A DNA stretch of 64,000 nt from positions 1-64,000 of the forward strand of contig CAYXIH010000002.1 in the NCBI GenBank assembly GCA_964465155.1, written 5' to 3'. The DNA comes from Spiro-02 sp964465155 (lineage in GTDB: Bacteria > Spirochaetota > Spirochaetia > Sphaerochaetales > Sphaerochaetaceae). How positions within the stretch are numbered: position 1 is the stretch's first letter; each line of letters begins with the position of its first letter. The notes beneath the pieces are model-generated. The model was not told the DNA's origin, ran no database searches, and was given only the letters and a program-made list of their open reading frames with translations. The translations under genes and the position numbers were made by a program. Below, one piece after another: positions 16,540 through 26,011 of the stretch.

Positions 16540-17403
16540 ATGAAGAGACGGACTGTGAAGATGTGGGCACAGCGGGTGCTGTGCCTACTGTTGGTGATCC
16601 CCTTGTCGGGCTGCGACATGGGATGGAACAACCGGATGAACGCCAAGATAGAGGACAAGCAGCTGTTCAGCACCATGTCCAGGGTCTTGGACGAGCAGCT
16701 GGAGGTGGTGCTTCCCTATATGGAGGACGATGTGGTACAGCTCGTCTCCCGTGGGCTTGATGGGCGGAGTATTGACGGGCAGGAGGTCCTGAAGCAGGCC
16801 TTGGGTGAGCAGGGTGGCCGCGAATACCTTGAGTTCGGCTACATGGTTGCCACCAGCGAAGACCCACAGCAGGTGATGGACTATGCCAGGAACCTGATCC
16901 CTGCATCGGAGTTCGCGCAGCTTGAGCAGAAAGTCGTGCAGGCCAAGTCAAGGATGCTGGCGATGGGAGAGGAGACTGCCAGGAAGCTGCCTCCCCACCA
17001 GCGCGAAGCATTCTACAAGGACCTGCAGAAGCTGGTGGTACGGTCGATCGTGCTGCTCGTGGCGGGCATCGTCTATGCCTGCATCCCCAAGCTGATGCTC
17101 TGGGGGAAGATCACGGCAGCGGCCGCCATTGCGATTGCAGCGGGCGTAGTCGCAACCACGGTCATGTCGGTATGGAGGTACTATGAGTTCAAGGGCGATG
17201 CCGACGCCTCGTTCGAGGAGTGGCTCAAGAGCGTGACAACCGAGCCGGAGGCGTCGTATGCGATAGCGGCATCGGTGACGTCGATGGGGGCCGTGCTCAA
17301 CCGTGGCCCGATCATCACCGGCCTGATCTTGTGCGTCTTTGCGATCTACAACGTGGTGGACATGGTCCGCCCGATGCTCAAGCTCTATAATTTCAACGCA
17401 TAG
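16540..17403 (+). CDS. Lipoprotein with C-terminal hydrophobic helices, unknown function
   Basis: 287 residues. The signal peptide has lipobox LSGC (Cys25). A helical, charged region follows (about 30-165), with QLEQKVVQAKSRMLAMGEE suggesting coiled coil. Two or three hydrophobic helices are present near the C terminus (SIVLLVAGIVYACIP, AAAAIAIAAGVVATTVM, GLILCVFAIYNVVDMV). A lipid anchor combined with internal transmembrane helices is unusual. GGAGGAG precedes the ATG at 16540. I do not recognise the family. Confidence 0.6.
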   Translation: MKRRTVKMWAQRVLCLLLVIPLSGCDMGWNNRMNAKIEDKQLFSTMSRVLDEQLEVVLPYMEDDVVQLVSRGLDGRSIDGQEVLKQALGEQGGREYLEFGYMVATSEDPQQVMDYARNLIPASEFAQLEQKVVQAKSRMLAMGEETARKLPPHQREAFYKDLQKLVVRSIVLLVAGIVYACIPKLMLWGKITAAAAIAIAAGVVATTVMSVWRYYEFKGDADASFEEWLKSVTTEPEASYAIAASVTSMGAVLNRGPIITGLILCVFAIYNVVDMVRPMLKLYNFNA

Positions 17404-17480
17404 GGTCACTTTTTACATCCGCTCCTTGTCGCCACCCTCTGTTTGTGGAATACTATAGAGTGTTGAGACAAGGAGCAAAC

Positions 17481-18728
17481 ATGAGTACATACGATATAGA
17501 GCCCAATGCAATACTGGATAGGTTCCTCCGCTATGCGAAGGTAGATACAATGAGCGATCCGCACCTGTGCGAGACCTGCCACCCCTCCACGGCTGGACAA
17601 TGGGACCTGCTTCGGATGCTGGAGCACGAGCTCAAGGGCTTTGGCCTGAAGGATGTGACCCTCACCAAGCTTGGCTACCTCATTGCCAATGTCCCTGGCA
17701 ACGTGGAAGGTGCCCCGACCATTGGGTTCATGGCCCATGTGGATACCGCCGACGATGTGATGGGCAATGGCGTCAAGCCTCGCGTCATCCCGGCCTTCGA
17801 CGGCAAGGACATCCAGCTCAATGAGCAGTACCAGACATCCGTTGCAAACTATCCCGAGCTTTTGAAGTACGTAGGCCAGACGCTGGTCGTCACCGACGGC
17901 ACCACGTTGCTTGGTGGTGACGACAAGGCGGGCGTCGCGGAGATCATGACGGTGGTCAAATACTTGCTGGACCACCCGCAGGTCAAGCATGGCCCGCTGC
18001 AGATCATGTTCACCCCCGACGAGGAAACTGGCTCGGGGATGGACAATTTCCCCTATGACGCTATCAAGGCAGTCGCCTGCTATACGCTTGACGGAGGAAC
18101 CCGTTTCGAGATCGAGACGGAGTGCTTCAACGCCGCGACGGTCAAGGTCCGCTTCTCCGGCGTGGCTGCCCACCTGGGAGCCGCCCGTGGCAAGATGGTA
18201 AATGCCCTGACAATGGCAAGCACCTATATCATGGCGCTTCCCCAGGCGGAGAGCCCAGAGGCGACCGATGGACGCTACGGCTATTATTGTGCACAGGAGA
18301 TCGGCGGCACCTCCACCGAGGTGGATGTCACCATGTATATCCGTGACTTCGACCTGGACAACCTCAAGCGCCGCATCTCGGTGCTGGAGCTGCTGGGCCA
18401 GTCGGTACAGGGGCTGTTCCCCGGTGGCACGTGCACCGTCGAGACAAAGATGTCCTACTACAACATGGCAGGTTCTGCCAAGGAGCACCCCGAGGTGATC
18501 GATGCCATCTACGCAGCTGGAAAGGAGCTGGGGATGCCGTTGTTCGATACCATCATCCGTGGTGGTACCGACGGGGCACGGCTGGCTGAGAAGGGAATCC
18601 CATGTCCCAATCTCTTTACCGGTGCCCACAACCTCCATAGCCGCAACGAATGGGTTGCCCTTCCTGCGATGGTCGATGCATGCTCGCTCATGATCGGTAT
18701 CATCGGGCAATGGGCAAAGGGAAAGTAA
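17481..18728 (+). CDS. pepT: Peptidase T (tripeptidase), M20 family
   Basis: 415 residues against about 408 for E. coli PepT. M20 zinc-site motifs are present: GFMAHVDTADD (metal His and Asp), LLGGDDKAGVAEI (bridging Asp), MFTPDEETGSG (catalytic and metal Glu), TLDGGTRFEIETECFN and the C-terminal FTGAHNLHSRNEW (metal His). It removes the N-terminal residue from tripeptides in the cytoplasm. AAGGAG precedes the ATG at 17481. The next gene starts two bases after its stop codon, so they are probably co-transcribed although functionally unrelated. Confidence 0.95.
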   Translation: MSTYDIEPNAILDRFLRYAKVDTMSDPHLCETCHPSTAGQWDLLRMLEHELKGFGLKDVTLTKLGYLIANVPGNVEGAPTIGFMAHVDTADDVMGNGVKPRVIPAFDGKDIQLNEQYQTSVANYPELLKYVGQTLVVTDGTTLLGGDDKAGVAEIMTVVKYLLDHPQVKHGPLQIMFTPDEETGSGMDNFPYDAIKAVACYTLDGGTRFEIETECFNAATVKVRFSGVAAHLGAARGKMVNALTMASTYIMALPQAESPEATDGRYGYYCAQEIGGTSTEVDVTMYIRDFDLDNLKRRISVLELLGQSVQGLFPGGTCTVETKMSYYNMAGSAKEHPEVIDAIYAAGKELGMPLFDTIIRGGTDGARLAEKGIPCPNLFTGAHNLHSRNEWVALPAMVDACSLMIGIIGQWAKGK

Positions 18729-18730
18729 GT

Positions 18731-19861
18731 ATGAAGAGAATCATCGTGTTCCTCGCCGCTTTGGCGATGGTGGCTGGCTCCCTCTGGGCGACTGAGTTCT
18801 CCAAGGTATCTGACGTCGTCATGCAGATGGACGGGTCTACTGGGACAGCTGCATTGGACGACCAGGTCATGGTCGCTGTGGCCAAGGGAATCGACATGAG
18901 CATCGCCTCCCGGGTGGTCTTGGATGCCCAGGGGGGCTTGCCCCTCTCGTTTGTCCTGACCGATGCCGCGTTCGACACGTTCGCCCAGAATACGATGGTT
19001 CGCTTTACTGCGTGGCTGATAGCCTCATACAACGGCAAGTCCCAGACTTTTGGGCTTGCTGTGACCGCCAAGGATATCAAATCTGCCTTGAAGGCAATTC
19101 CTTCCATGGTTGATGACCAGCTGCGCTATGACCTGCTGGATATCCTTCCCATCGTCACCGATGACCTGACGTTCGACTATGCATGGAAGGGAAGCCTCTC
19201 CTCGTGGGTCGATGGACAGGGCGTTAAGAAGGGACAACGGTATGTCGTCACCGCAGCCGACGGTACGTCGGAGGCGTTGCTGGTTGTCCGTGATGTGCTT
19301 CCGTACCTCAGCCGCACCGTCGCTACCTATGCACCGATATATGTCGGTGACGTGCAGCCGGGGCTGCCGATGGCCAAGGGGCCGATGTGGACCAGTGTCC
19401 TCTCCGTTCCATTCTCGGTCAATGGAAATGGCTTTGGTATCGACCTGTCGATGATGCGCTCGATGTCGATCACCCCATGGGCACCGATATTCCGCGTCGG
19501 TGCATGGGTGGAGATGGCCAATGGGCTGCGCACCTATACTGCCACCCAGGCGACGTTCTCGGCAGGCATGCAGGTGGAGTATTCGCTGGGAACACTGTTC
19601 GATACCTCCTTTACACTGCTTCGCGATGGTGCCGTTGGGGCAGCCGTGATGGCCGGGGTGGGTGTGCGCATCCCATCCTCGGACCCGACGTTCATCTTTG
19701 GTGGGACCTGGGAGGGGTGGTATCACCATACCCCCTCCGTCCATTGGGGTTGGGGGATTCACATGGGTGGCTCGTATTGGGCCCAGGTATCCAACTCAAC
19801 CGTATCCGAGGCCCGCAACGTCTTGTTCCAGATCGGGCCTGTCGTGATCCTCAACTGGTAG
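18731..19861 (+). CDS. Secreted envelope protein of unknown function
   Basis: 376 residues. Signal peptide MKRIIVFLAALAMVAGSLWA is followed by a beta-rich body with many Gly, Trp and Tyr residues. The C-terminal third (VGVRIPSSDPTFIFGGTWEG, WGWGIHMGGSYWAQVS, final VVILNW) looks like outer-membrane strands ending in an aromatic residue. It starts 2 bp after pepT and ends 4 bp before an LPP20-like lipoprotein gene. It probably forms an envelope pair with the latter. No named family is recognised. Confidence 0.65.
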   Translation: MKRIIVFLAALAMVAGSLWATEFSKVSDVVMQMDGSTGTAALDDQVMVAVAKGIDMSIASRVVLDAQGGLPLSFVLTDAAFDTFAQNTMVRFTAWLIASYNGKSQTFGLAVTAKDIKSALKAIPSMVDDQLRYDLLDILPIVTDDLTFDYAWKGSLSSWVDGQGVKKGQRYVVTAADGTSEALLVVRDVLPYLSRTVATYAPIYVGDVQPGLPMAKGPMWTSVLSVPFSVNGNGFGIDLSMMRSMSITPWAPIFRVGAWVEMANGLRTYTATQATFSAGMQVEYSLGTLFDTSFTLLRDGAVGAAVMAGVGVRIPSSDPTFIFGGTWEGWYHHTPSVHWGWGIHMGGSYWAQVSNSTVSEARNVLFQIGPVVILNW

Positions 19862-19865
19862 CCGC

Positions 19866-21269
19866 ATGAAGCGCCGTGTATCTTTTTCCTTGGTGGGTAT
19901 CTGCCTGCTGATGCTCACCGCAGTTGGATGTTCATCCATCTCAAACCAGATGCGCGCCGAGATGGAGGGGTTGCCCTCATGGGTCTATGAGCCGCAAGTC
20001 TCCCCATCACAAGTGGCGTTCATTGGGAAGGCAACCGCCTCCACCTCCGAGAATGCCCGCTTGTATGCCTGTACCGACATACTGAACCAGCTTTCCGATT
20101 ATATCGGTGGGGAGGTTCCTGATTCCTACTACCGCGAACTGACCATGTCCTCGGCAATCTCCTCATTGAGGCTGAAGATCACCCATACCACCTCCAAATC
20201 CACTGGCGGCAACATTACCGTGTACCTGTTGGCTGTCGCCAACAAGGAGATCTTGGAGAGCGAGCGGACCCAGTCGTACAATGCCATGCTCGACAGGCAG
20301 AAGCGGATCTCCACGATCTTGGCACAGGCTGACGAAGCCTACCGGAACAACCGTGACATGGAGACGATCGTGGGATATGCACAGGCGGCCCTCATAGCCA
20401 CGGAGGGATTTGTCGAAGAGCCTGAGTATCAGTTCGATGTGCTGATGAAACGTGTCGAGTCGTATGTTGGTGCGCTGCGCATCTCCATTGCGAAGCTCAA
20501 GCCTGAAGTCCCCAGTTGTACCGTGACCGTGAAGCGAAAGAGCCGGCTCCTGTCACCCAAGGTGCTCGGGGCACAAGTCGTGGCCTCGTTCGAATCGCGT
20601 GACGGGGTTGGGGCAGTCTATGTCGACAATATTTCGTTCAAGACATCCGCCGAGACGGGAACCTTTGGGTTTACCCCTGTAAATCCTGGCATAGTAGGCA
20701 CTGGTGAGATCAATTTCACGATTGATATCACCACGGAACTTGAGCAATTGGAGCGTGCCGCCGGGTCGGCGGCCGTTGCAAACCTCAAGAACCTGCTGCG
20801 ACAATCGACCGTGACCGTGGCATACTCCCGCAAATCGACGATTGCCCCAGCTGGTGTCCTGGTTGACGTGATGGAGTTCACGCTGCAGGGTGCACTGCGC
20901 AACTCCACAGTTGCTACCGATGCGATTGTCAGCGAGTTCGCCATCGACGGAACCACGTTGCAGCCCATACAGATCTCGGAGTTGGATGAAGAGGACTTCT
21001 ATGCAACGATCAACTTGAAGTATCCACAGGCCACCTACTTGATCGCTGGCAAAGCCGGTGTGTCGGATGTGGTGCCCGTGGGTGGGGGCATGATGGTACT
21101 CGCCAACGGCTCGGTCATCCTGCAGGACCTGAGGAACGGGCAAGTGCTGAAGAACTCCGAGGAGATACGTGTCGTCATGTGGGGCGAGGACTTGCAGCAG
21201 GCGATGGACGCGGCCTTCCGTCAGTTTGGACTGACCGCCTCCACGTTGCTTGACCGGTCCCTGTACTAG
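19866..21269 (+). CDS. LPP20-like lipoprotein
   Basis: 467 residues. Lipobox AVGC (Cys22). The N-terminal region has LPSWVYEPQ and FIGKATASTSENARLYACTD, which match the pattern of LPP20/PBP1b-activator-like domains (W..P...IG.G.A....A...A). A coiled, charged segment (about 135-200) and a beta-rich C-terminal half follow. It is an envelope component of unknown role, and proteins of this kind are numerous in spirochaetes. Its stop codon overlaps that of the convergent GDPD gene by 4 bases (CTAG). Confidence 0.7.
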   Translation: MKRRVSFSLVGICLLMLTAVGCSSISNQMRAEMEGLPSWVYEPQVSPSQVAFIGKATASTSENARLYACTDILNQLSDYIGGEVPDSYYRELTMSSAISSLRLKITHTTSKSTGGNITVYLLAVANKEILESERTQSYNAMLDRQKRISTILAQADEAYRNNRDMETIVGYAQAALIATEGFVEEPEYQFDVLMKRVESYVGALRISIAKLKPEVPSCTVTVKRKSRLLSPKVLGAQVVASFESRDGVGAVYVDNISFKTSAETGTFGFTPVNPGIVGTGEINFTIDITTELEQLERAAGSAAVANLKNLLRQSTVTVAYSRKSTIAPAGVLVDVMEFTLQGALRNSTVATDAIVSEFAIDGTTLQPIQISELDEEDFYATINLKYPQATYLIAGKAGVSDVVPVGGGMMVLANGSVILQDLRNGQVLKNSEEIRVVMWGEDLQQAMDAAFRQFGLTASTLLDRSLY

Positions 21270-22051
21270 CAGGTCCTCGGGGCGGCTTCCTTCACGAGGT
21301 CGAGGAAGTCCGCGGGATTGTTGCTGATGATCCCATCCACACCCATGTCCAGCAGACTCTTGCAGTCGTCCATCTCATTGACCGTCCATGCCACGATGGG
21401 ATACCCATGCTTGGTATGCATCTTGGCAAAGGTGCGGGCATCTATTTGGTGGAAGTCTGGCTTGAGGTAGGTGCAGTGGGTCAGGTGCCTCCCCCAGCCA
21501 TGGCGCAGGGGCATCGGGACTCCCGGGTCCTCCGCATAGATCACAGCAGTGGGAACTGCACGGGATGACACCTTCTCGAACGTGCGCAGGGTGAACGGGT
21601 TGAATGAGCTGACCATGACATACTCCTGGAGTCCAAACTGCACTACTTCCTGCCATGTCGCGGTAGACACCCCGTTGTCCGCAGGGGATTCACACTTGAG
21701 CTCTATGTCGTAATATACCGCATTACCGCACAAGTCCAGCACGTCTGCAAGCAAGGGGATGCGCTCATTGGCATACGAGGCATCCTTGTGGCTGCCCACG
21801 TCCAAAAGCTGCAGTTCTTGGAACGTCAAATCCTCGACCTTGCGGTCGACACCTGCAATGCGCTTGAGGTTGGTGTCGTGGATGACGACCAACTCCCCGC
21901 TTTTGCAGACGTGCACGTCCAGCTCGATGCCTGGGATACCTCTATCCAAGCACATCTGGAAAGCCGGAAGTGTGTTCTCCGGTGCAATTGACGAATAACC
22001 ACGATGTCCGAACAGCAGCGGCTGCATACCCGTTGCAAACAGCTTGCCCAT
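21266..22051 (-). CDS. Glycerophosphodiester phosphodiesterase
   Basis: 261 residues, complete. GDPD motifs are FGHRGYSSIAPENT (catalytic His), GIELDVHVCKSGELVVIHD (metal ligands and second His), LDVGS, and the closing GYPIVAWTVNEMDD and GVDGIISNNPAD. Cytoplasmic; releases glycerol-3-phosphate. GGAGG precedes the ATG at 22051. It is 10 bp behind endonuclease IV on the same strand. It is a paralogue of the GDPD at 1-710. Confidence 0.93.
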   Translation of the reverse strand: MGKLFATGMQPLLFGHRGYSSIAPENTLPAFQMCLDRGIPGIELDVHVCKSGELVVIHDTNLKRIAGVDRKVEDLTFQELQLLDVGSHKDASYANERIPLLADVLDLCGNAVYYDIELKCESPADNGVSTATWQEVVQFGLQEYVMVSSFNPFTLRTFEKVSSRAVPTAVIYAEDPGVPMPLRHGWGRHLTHCTYLKPDFHQIDARTFAKMHTKHGYPIVAWTVNEMDDCKSLLDMGVDGIISNNPADFLDLVKEAAPRTC

Positions 22052-22061
22052 GGCGAGCCTC

Positions 22062-22904
22062 CTATCTTGCGAATCCCCTCAGCATCTCGATTTCCTGTGC
22101 CCAGAGTGTCTCGTCGGTGGTCTCAAGGATGAGGGGGATATCCTCGAACCTCCGGTCCTGCATGATCATGCGAAACGGCGTGATCCCAATGTTGCCAGAG
22201 CCCAGCGGGGCATGGCGGTCCACCTTGCTTGCGAACTCCGACTTTGCATCGTTGAGGTGCATGCCCATCAGGCGGTCGAACCCAATGATGCTGGCGAACT
22301 GCCCCATGGTCTGCTCAAACGCCTCTTCTGTGCGCAGGTCGTACCCCGCAGCAAAAATATGGCACGTGTCGATGCAGACTCCCACCTGGTCGCCCTGCTG
22401 GGTGCGCTCGATGATCGTGGCCAGCTGCTCGAAGGTGTTGCCCAGGTTGGAGCCCTGGCCTGCGGTGGTCTCGATCACCGGCCTGACGCCCGGTACCCGT
22501 GCCATGGCCTCCGACAGGGACTGTGCGACGAGGGTGAGCCCGGCATCGACGTCGACGAGGCCCAGCGTTGCACCGGGATGGAAGTTGATGCGGTCCAGGC
22601 CCAGCAGGGCGGCGCGCTCCATCTCGTCCACGAATGCCTCGAGGCTCTTCCTCCGCTTCTCCTCGTCGGGGTTGGCAAGGTTGATCAGATACCCGTCATG
22701 GGGAAGCACATGGCGTGCATCCTGGCCACTTTCGGACAGCGACTGCTTGAAATCGGCAATGGCCGCCGCGGACAACGGTGCCGCGTTCCAGGTCTTCTGG
22801 TTCTTCAAGAACAGGGCGAACGCGTTGGCCCCGATGGCCCGTGCATTTGCTACGGCATTGGCAGGTCCCCCTGCGGTGCTGACATGTGCTCCTAGGTAAT
22901 ACAT
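22062..22904 (-). CDS. nfo: Deoxyribonuclease IV (AP endonuclease)
   Basis: 280 residues, the family length. It cuts DNA 5' to abasic sites in base-excision repair. Start YYLGAHVSTAGGPANAV, then INFHPGATLGLVD (metal His), VIETTAGQGSNLG (metal Glu), GVCIDTCHIFAAGYDL, GMHLNDAKSE, and the final ILETTDE all match the three-zinc Nfo site. The ATG at 22904 follows AGGAAG; the frame continues upstream to 22943 without support. It is divergent from the M16 protease. Confidence 0.95.
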   Translation of the reverse strand: MYYLGAHVSTAGGPANAVANARAIGANAFALFLKNQKTWNAAPLSAAAIADFKQSLSESGQDARHVLPHDGYLINLANPDEEKRRKSLEAFVDEMERAALLGLDRINFHPGATLGLVDVDAGLTLVAQSLSEAMARVPGVRPVIETTAGQGSNLGNTFEQLATIIERTQQGDQVGVCIDTCHIFAAGYDLRTEEAFEQTMGQFASIIGFDRLMGMHLNDAKSEFASKVDRHAPLGSGNIGITPFRMIMQDRRFEDIPLILETTDETLWAQEIEMLRGFAR

Positions 22905-23020
22905 CTTCTTTCTTCCTCTTCCCCAAAGGTAGGGAAGAACCATGGGGTTGTCAATTGGACTAGCTCATGCTAATGTTTTTCTTTGTCCAACGGAGGAAGA
23001 ATCTTCCAAGGAGGGGCATC

Positions 23021-26011
23021 TTGAACGTTGAAGAACAAGCTTTGCAGGTAGGTGATGCCATCAGTGGTTTCACCCTGGTGTCAATCGAACCGCTTGAGGA
23101 TTACCATGGAACCGGATACTTGTTCCGACATGACCTCACCGGAATGGAAGTCTTCCAGGTCGTCAATGATGATCCAGAGCTCTTCTTCGCCTTTGCGTTT
23201 CGCACTCCACCCTCAAGCGACAATGGTGTCGCCCATATCCTGGAGCACAGCGTCCTCGCGGGTTCCCGCAAATACCCGGTGAGGGACCCGTTCATGTCGC
23301 TGCTCAAGGGGAGCACCAACACGTTCATGAACGCGATGACCTACCCCGACAAGACCATCTATCCCGCAGCCAGCCCCCTGAAGAAGGACTTCGACAACCT
23401 CTTCGACGTCTATGCCGACGCCGTGTTTGCCCCATTGCTGCGGGAGGAGACCTTCTGGCAGGAGGGTATCCGCGTGGTCCCCGATGCCGATGGGAACCTC
23501 CGCTTCGAAGGTGTGGTGTTCAACGAGATGCTGGGCGATGGGGCTGACCACGACTCGATCGTCAGCAGCTACTCAGTGCGCGCCCTCTTCCCCGATACCC
23601 CGTATGTGCATGAGTCCGGTGGAGAACCCACTGCGATCACAGGGCTGGACTACCAGCAGTTCAAGGCATTCTATGCCCGCAACTACCATCCTTCCAACTG
23701 CCGCCTGTTCATCTTCGGTGCATTGCCAGTCGGTGAGCGCCTTGCTTTCTTGGAGAATCAGTACCTGGTCCAATACGGCCGGATGGCCGCATGTGGGCCT
23801 TCCCCCCGCGGTGAATCGTGGAATGCTCCCAGGCAGACTTCGGTCACCAGCCCCAGCGAGGGTGATGATGCCGACAAGGCATCGGTGACCGTCAGCTGGG
23901 CTACGACCGACAGCGAGGATCCCCTGCAGCTGACAGCCCTCTCCACGTTGGTGGATATCTTGTTGGGCAACCCAGGTGCACCCCTGTACAAGGCGATCGT
24001 AGAATCAAAGCTGGGGACTGACTTGTCCCCCGTCAGCGGCATGGGAAGCGATTTCCGCGTCATGCCGTTCGTCGCTGGCTGGAAGGGGATCGATCCTGCA
24101 AAGGCCTCCGAGGCAGAGAGATTCCTCCTGGACACCCTCCATGGCTTTGCCACCGAGGGGTTGCCCCGTGGTGAGGTCGAGGCCGCCCTCAAGCGCCAGG
24201 AGTTCCGCCAGCAGGAGATTGCCGGTGGCATCCCCAACGGGTTCCGTGCGATGAGCCGTGCGATGCGCGGGTGGATGCAGGGACTGCACCCTGCGGTGAC
24301 GATCCGCACCGAGCAGCCGTTGCAGCAGCTCCGTGCCTTGGTGGAGGAGGGCTACAAGTCCGACGATCCTTCGCAGGGGTATTTCGAGCGGTGGATCGAA
24401 CAATACTTGGTGGACAACCCCCACCGGCTGTTGTTGTCAGTGATCCCGGACGCAGGGCATACTGCCCGGCAGAAGGCGACCTTGGACAAACAGCTGGAGA
24501 CCATACACGAATCATTGGACAAGAAGTCGCTCAAGGTCTTCCAGGAGCGGCAGGAGCAGTTCCTGGCGTTCGAGAACAAGGAGGAGGATCCTGAGGCGGA
24601 GCGTTCCGTCCCGTTCCTCAGCCTGGACGACTTGCCCAGGGAGATCCGCAGGATCGAGCAGCACCAGGTATCCTGTGCAGGACAGCCGGTGTGGCTGCAG
24701 GGGCAGTTCACCAATGGCATTGTGTATGCCGACATCGCCTGCGACCTGGATGACCTGGATGACCGTCAGATGCTGCTCATGCCATTGTATGTGCGGGTGA
24801 TGCAGATGACTGGCATGGGTGACATGGACTATTCCGAGGTTGCCATGCGTATCCGGAGCCTGACGGGTGGCATGTACCAGTTCGTCGAATCGGGGACCGC
24901 GCTGGGCGGTGTGGGCAAGACCATGCTGATGACCCGCATCAAGGCCCTTGACCGCGATATCGACGAGGCGCTGGACCTTGTGGGACAACTCCTCAGGGGT
25001 GCCAACGTAGATGATGTGCAGCGTATTGCCGCCGCGGTGGTGGACATGCGCACCGAATACTCTGGCAACGTGATGTACTCCGGCAACAGCTTTGCAACGC
25101 TGCGCGCTACCTGTGGGTTCAACCCGATCCTTACCCAAGGGGAGGCGCTGGGGGGAATCTACCAGTGGCTGATGCTCGATGCTGTCGATGTGCAGGATTC
25201 CCAGGTGCTCTCCTCGCTGGCTGCGGAACTCTCCTCGCTTCAACGGCTGCTGTGCGGCCGTGGGAGGCTGACAATGCACATGACAGCCGACGAGGTGCAG
25301 ATCCCCAGCGTGGAGGCAAGCGCAGCCAAGTTCCTCAATGGCTTTGACGGATCGGGGTTGTTGCTGGTGCCCCAGGAACGGACCTTCGGGGCACTGTCCG
25401 AACCATTTTCCGACAAGACGCAGGTGTTTAGGATTCCATCGACGGTCAGCTATACCGCGCTGGCCACCATATCGGCTGGGGTTGGCACTGCATTGCAGAC
25501 TGCCCAGTCGGTGCTGGGCACCATCCTCTCCGGCAATGGGCTGTGGGAACAGGTGCGCGGCAAGGGTGGGGCCTACGGGGTGGAGTGCCACGTGGACATC
25601 ATGGAGCAGGTATTCTCCTGCTCGTCCTACCGTGACCCACGTATCGCCGGCACCTATGCGGACTACCGCTCGGTCATTGCAGCTGCTGCAACCCAGGGGT
25701 TTGATGGGAAGACGATCACCGATGCTCTGATCTCGATGATCGGGCAGGACCTGCGGCCAGTGGCGCCACAGGAGCGTTCGATCTTGGGATTCCGCAGGGT
25801 CTTGTATGGGATAGACGACCAGTTCCGCGCCATGAGGCGCCAGCAGATGCTGGAGGTAGACGAGCGTGCGTTGCGCGAAGCTGCCGAGACACTGGTCCAT
25901 GCCTTGGATGAGCGTCAGTCGCGGGTGATCCTCGCTGGTGTCGAGCTGGTGGAGCGTGAGCTTCCTTCCATGCCGCTGCTTGCGGTCCAGAGCATCCGCC
26001 TTCCCATCTAG
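23021..26011 (+). CDS. M16C metalloprotease (presequence-protease-like)
   Basis: 996 residues from TTG at 23021. The inverted zinc motif HILEH is at residues 72-76, within NGVAHILEHSVLAGSRKYP. Other M16C blocks are DPFMSLLKGSTNTFMNA, VFNEMLGD, YHPSNCRLF and, in the inactive half, GKGGAYGVECHVD. Two homologous halves form a clam-shell that degrades peptides of moderate size. There is no signal peptide with the TTG start, so it is probably cytoplasmic. The TTG is chosen because AAGGAGG lies 8 bases ahead; an ATG at 22967 has no ribosome-binding site. It ends with a 4-bp overlap against the convergent gene. Confidence 0.9.
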   Translation: MNVEEQALQVGDAISGFTLVSIEPLEDYHGTGYLFRHDLTGMEVFQVVNDDPELFFAFAFRTPPSSDNGVAHILEHSVLAGSRKYPVRDPFMSLLKGSTNTFMNAMTYPDKTIYPAASPLKKDFDNLFDVYADAVFAPLLREETFWQEGIRVVPDADGNLRFEGVVFNEMLGDGADHDSIVSSYSVRALFPDTPYVHESGGEPTAITGLDYQQFKAFYARNYHPSNCRLFIFGALPVGERLAFLENQYLVQYGRMAACGPSPRGESWNAPRQTSVTSPSEGDDADKASVTVSWATTDSEDPLQLTALSTLVDILLGNPGAPLYKAIVESKLGTDLSPVSGMGSDFRVMPFVAGWKGIDPAKASEAERFLLDTLHGFATEGLPRGEVEAALKRQEFRQQEIAGGIPNGFRAMSRAMRGWMQGLHPAVTIRTEQPLQQLRALVEEGYKSDDPSQGYFERWIEQYLVDNPHRLLLSVIPDAGHTARQKATLDKQLETIHESLDKKSLKVFQERQEQFLAFENKEEDPEAERSVPFLSLDDLPREIRRIEQHQVSCAGQPVWLQGQFTNGIVYADIACDLDDLDDRQMLLMPLYVRVMQMTGMGDMDYSEVAMRIRSLTGGMYQFVESGTALGGVGKTMLMTRIKALDRDIDEALDLVGQLLRGANVDDVQRIAAAVVDMRTEYSGNVMYSGNSFATLRATCGFNPILTQGEALGGIYQWLMLDAVDVQDSQVLSSLAAELSSLQRLLCGRGRLTMHMTADEVQIPSVEASAAKFLNGFDGSGLLLVPQERTFGALSEPFSDKTQVFRIPSTVSYTALATISAGVGTALQTAQSVLGTILSGNGLWEQVRGKGGAYGVECHVDIMEQVFSCSSYRDPRIAGTYADYRSVIAAAATQGFDGKTITDALISMIGQDLRPVAPQERSILGFRRVLYGIDDQFRAMRRQQMLEVDERALREAAETLVHALDERQSRVILAGVELVERELPSMPLLAVQSIRLPI

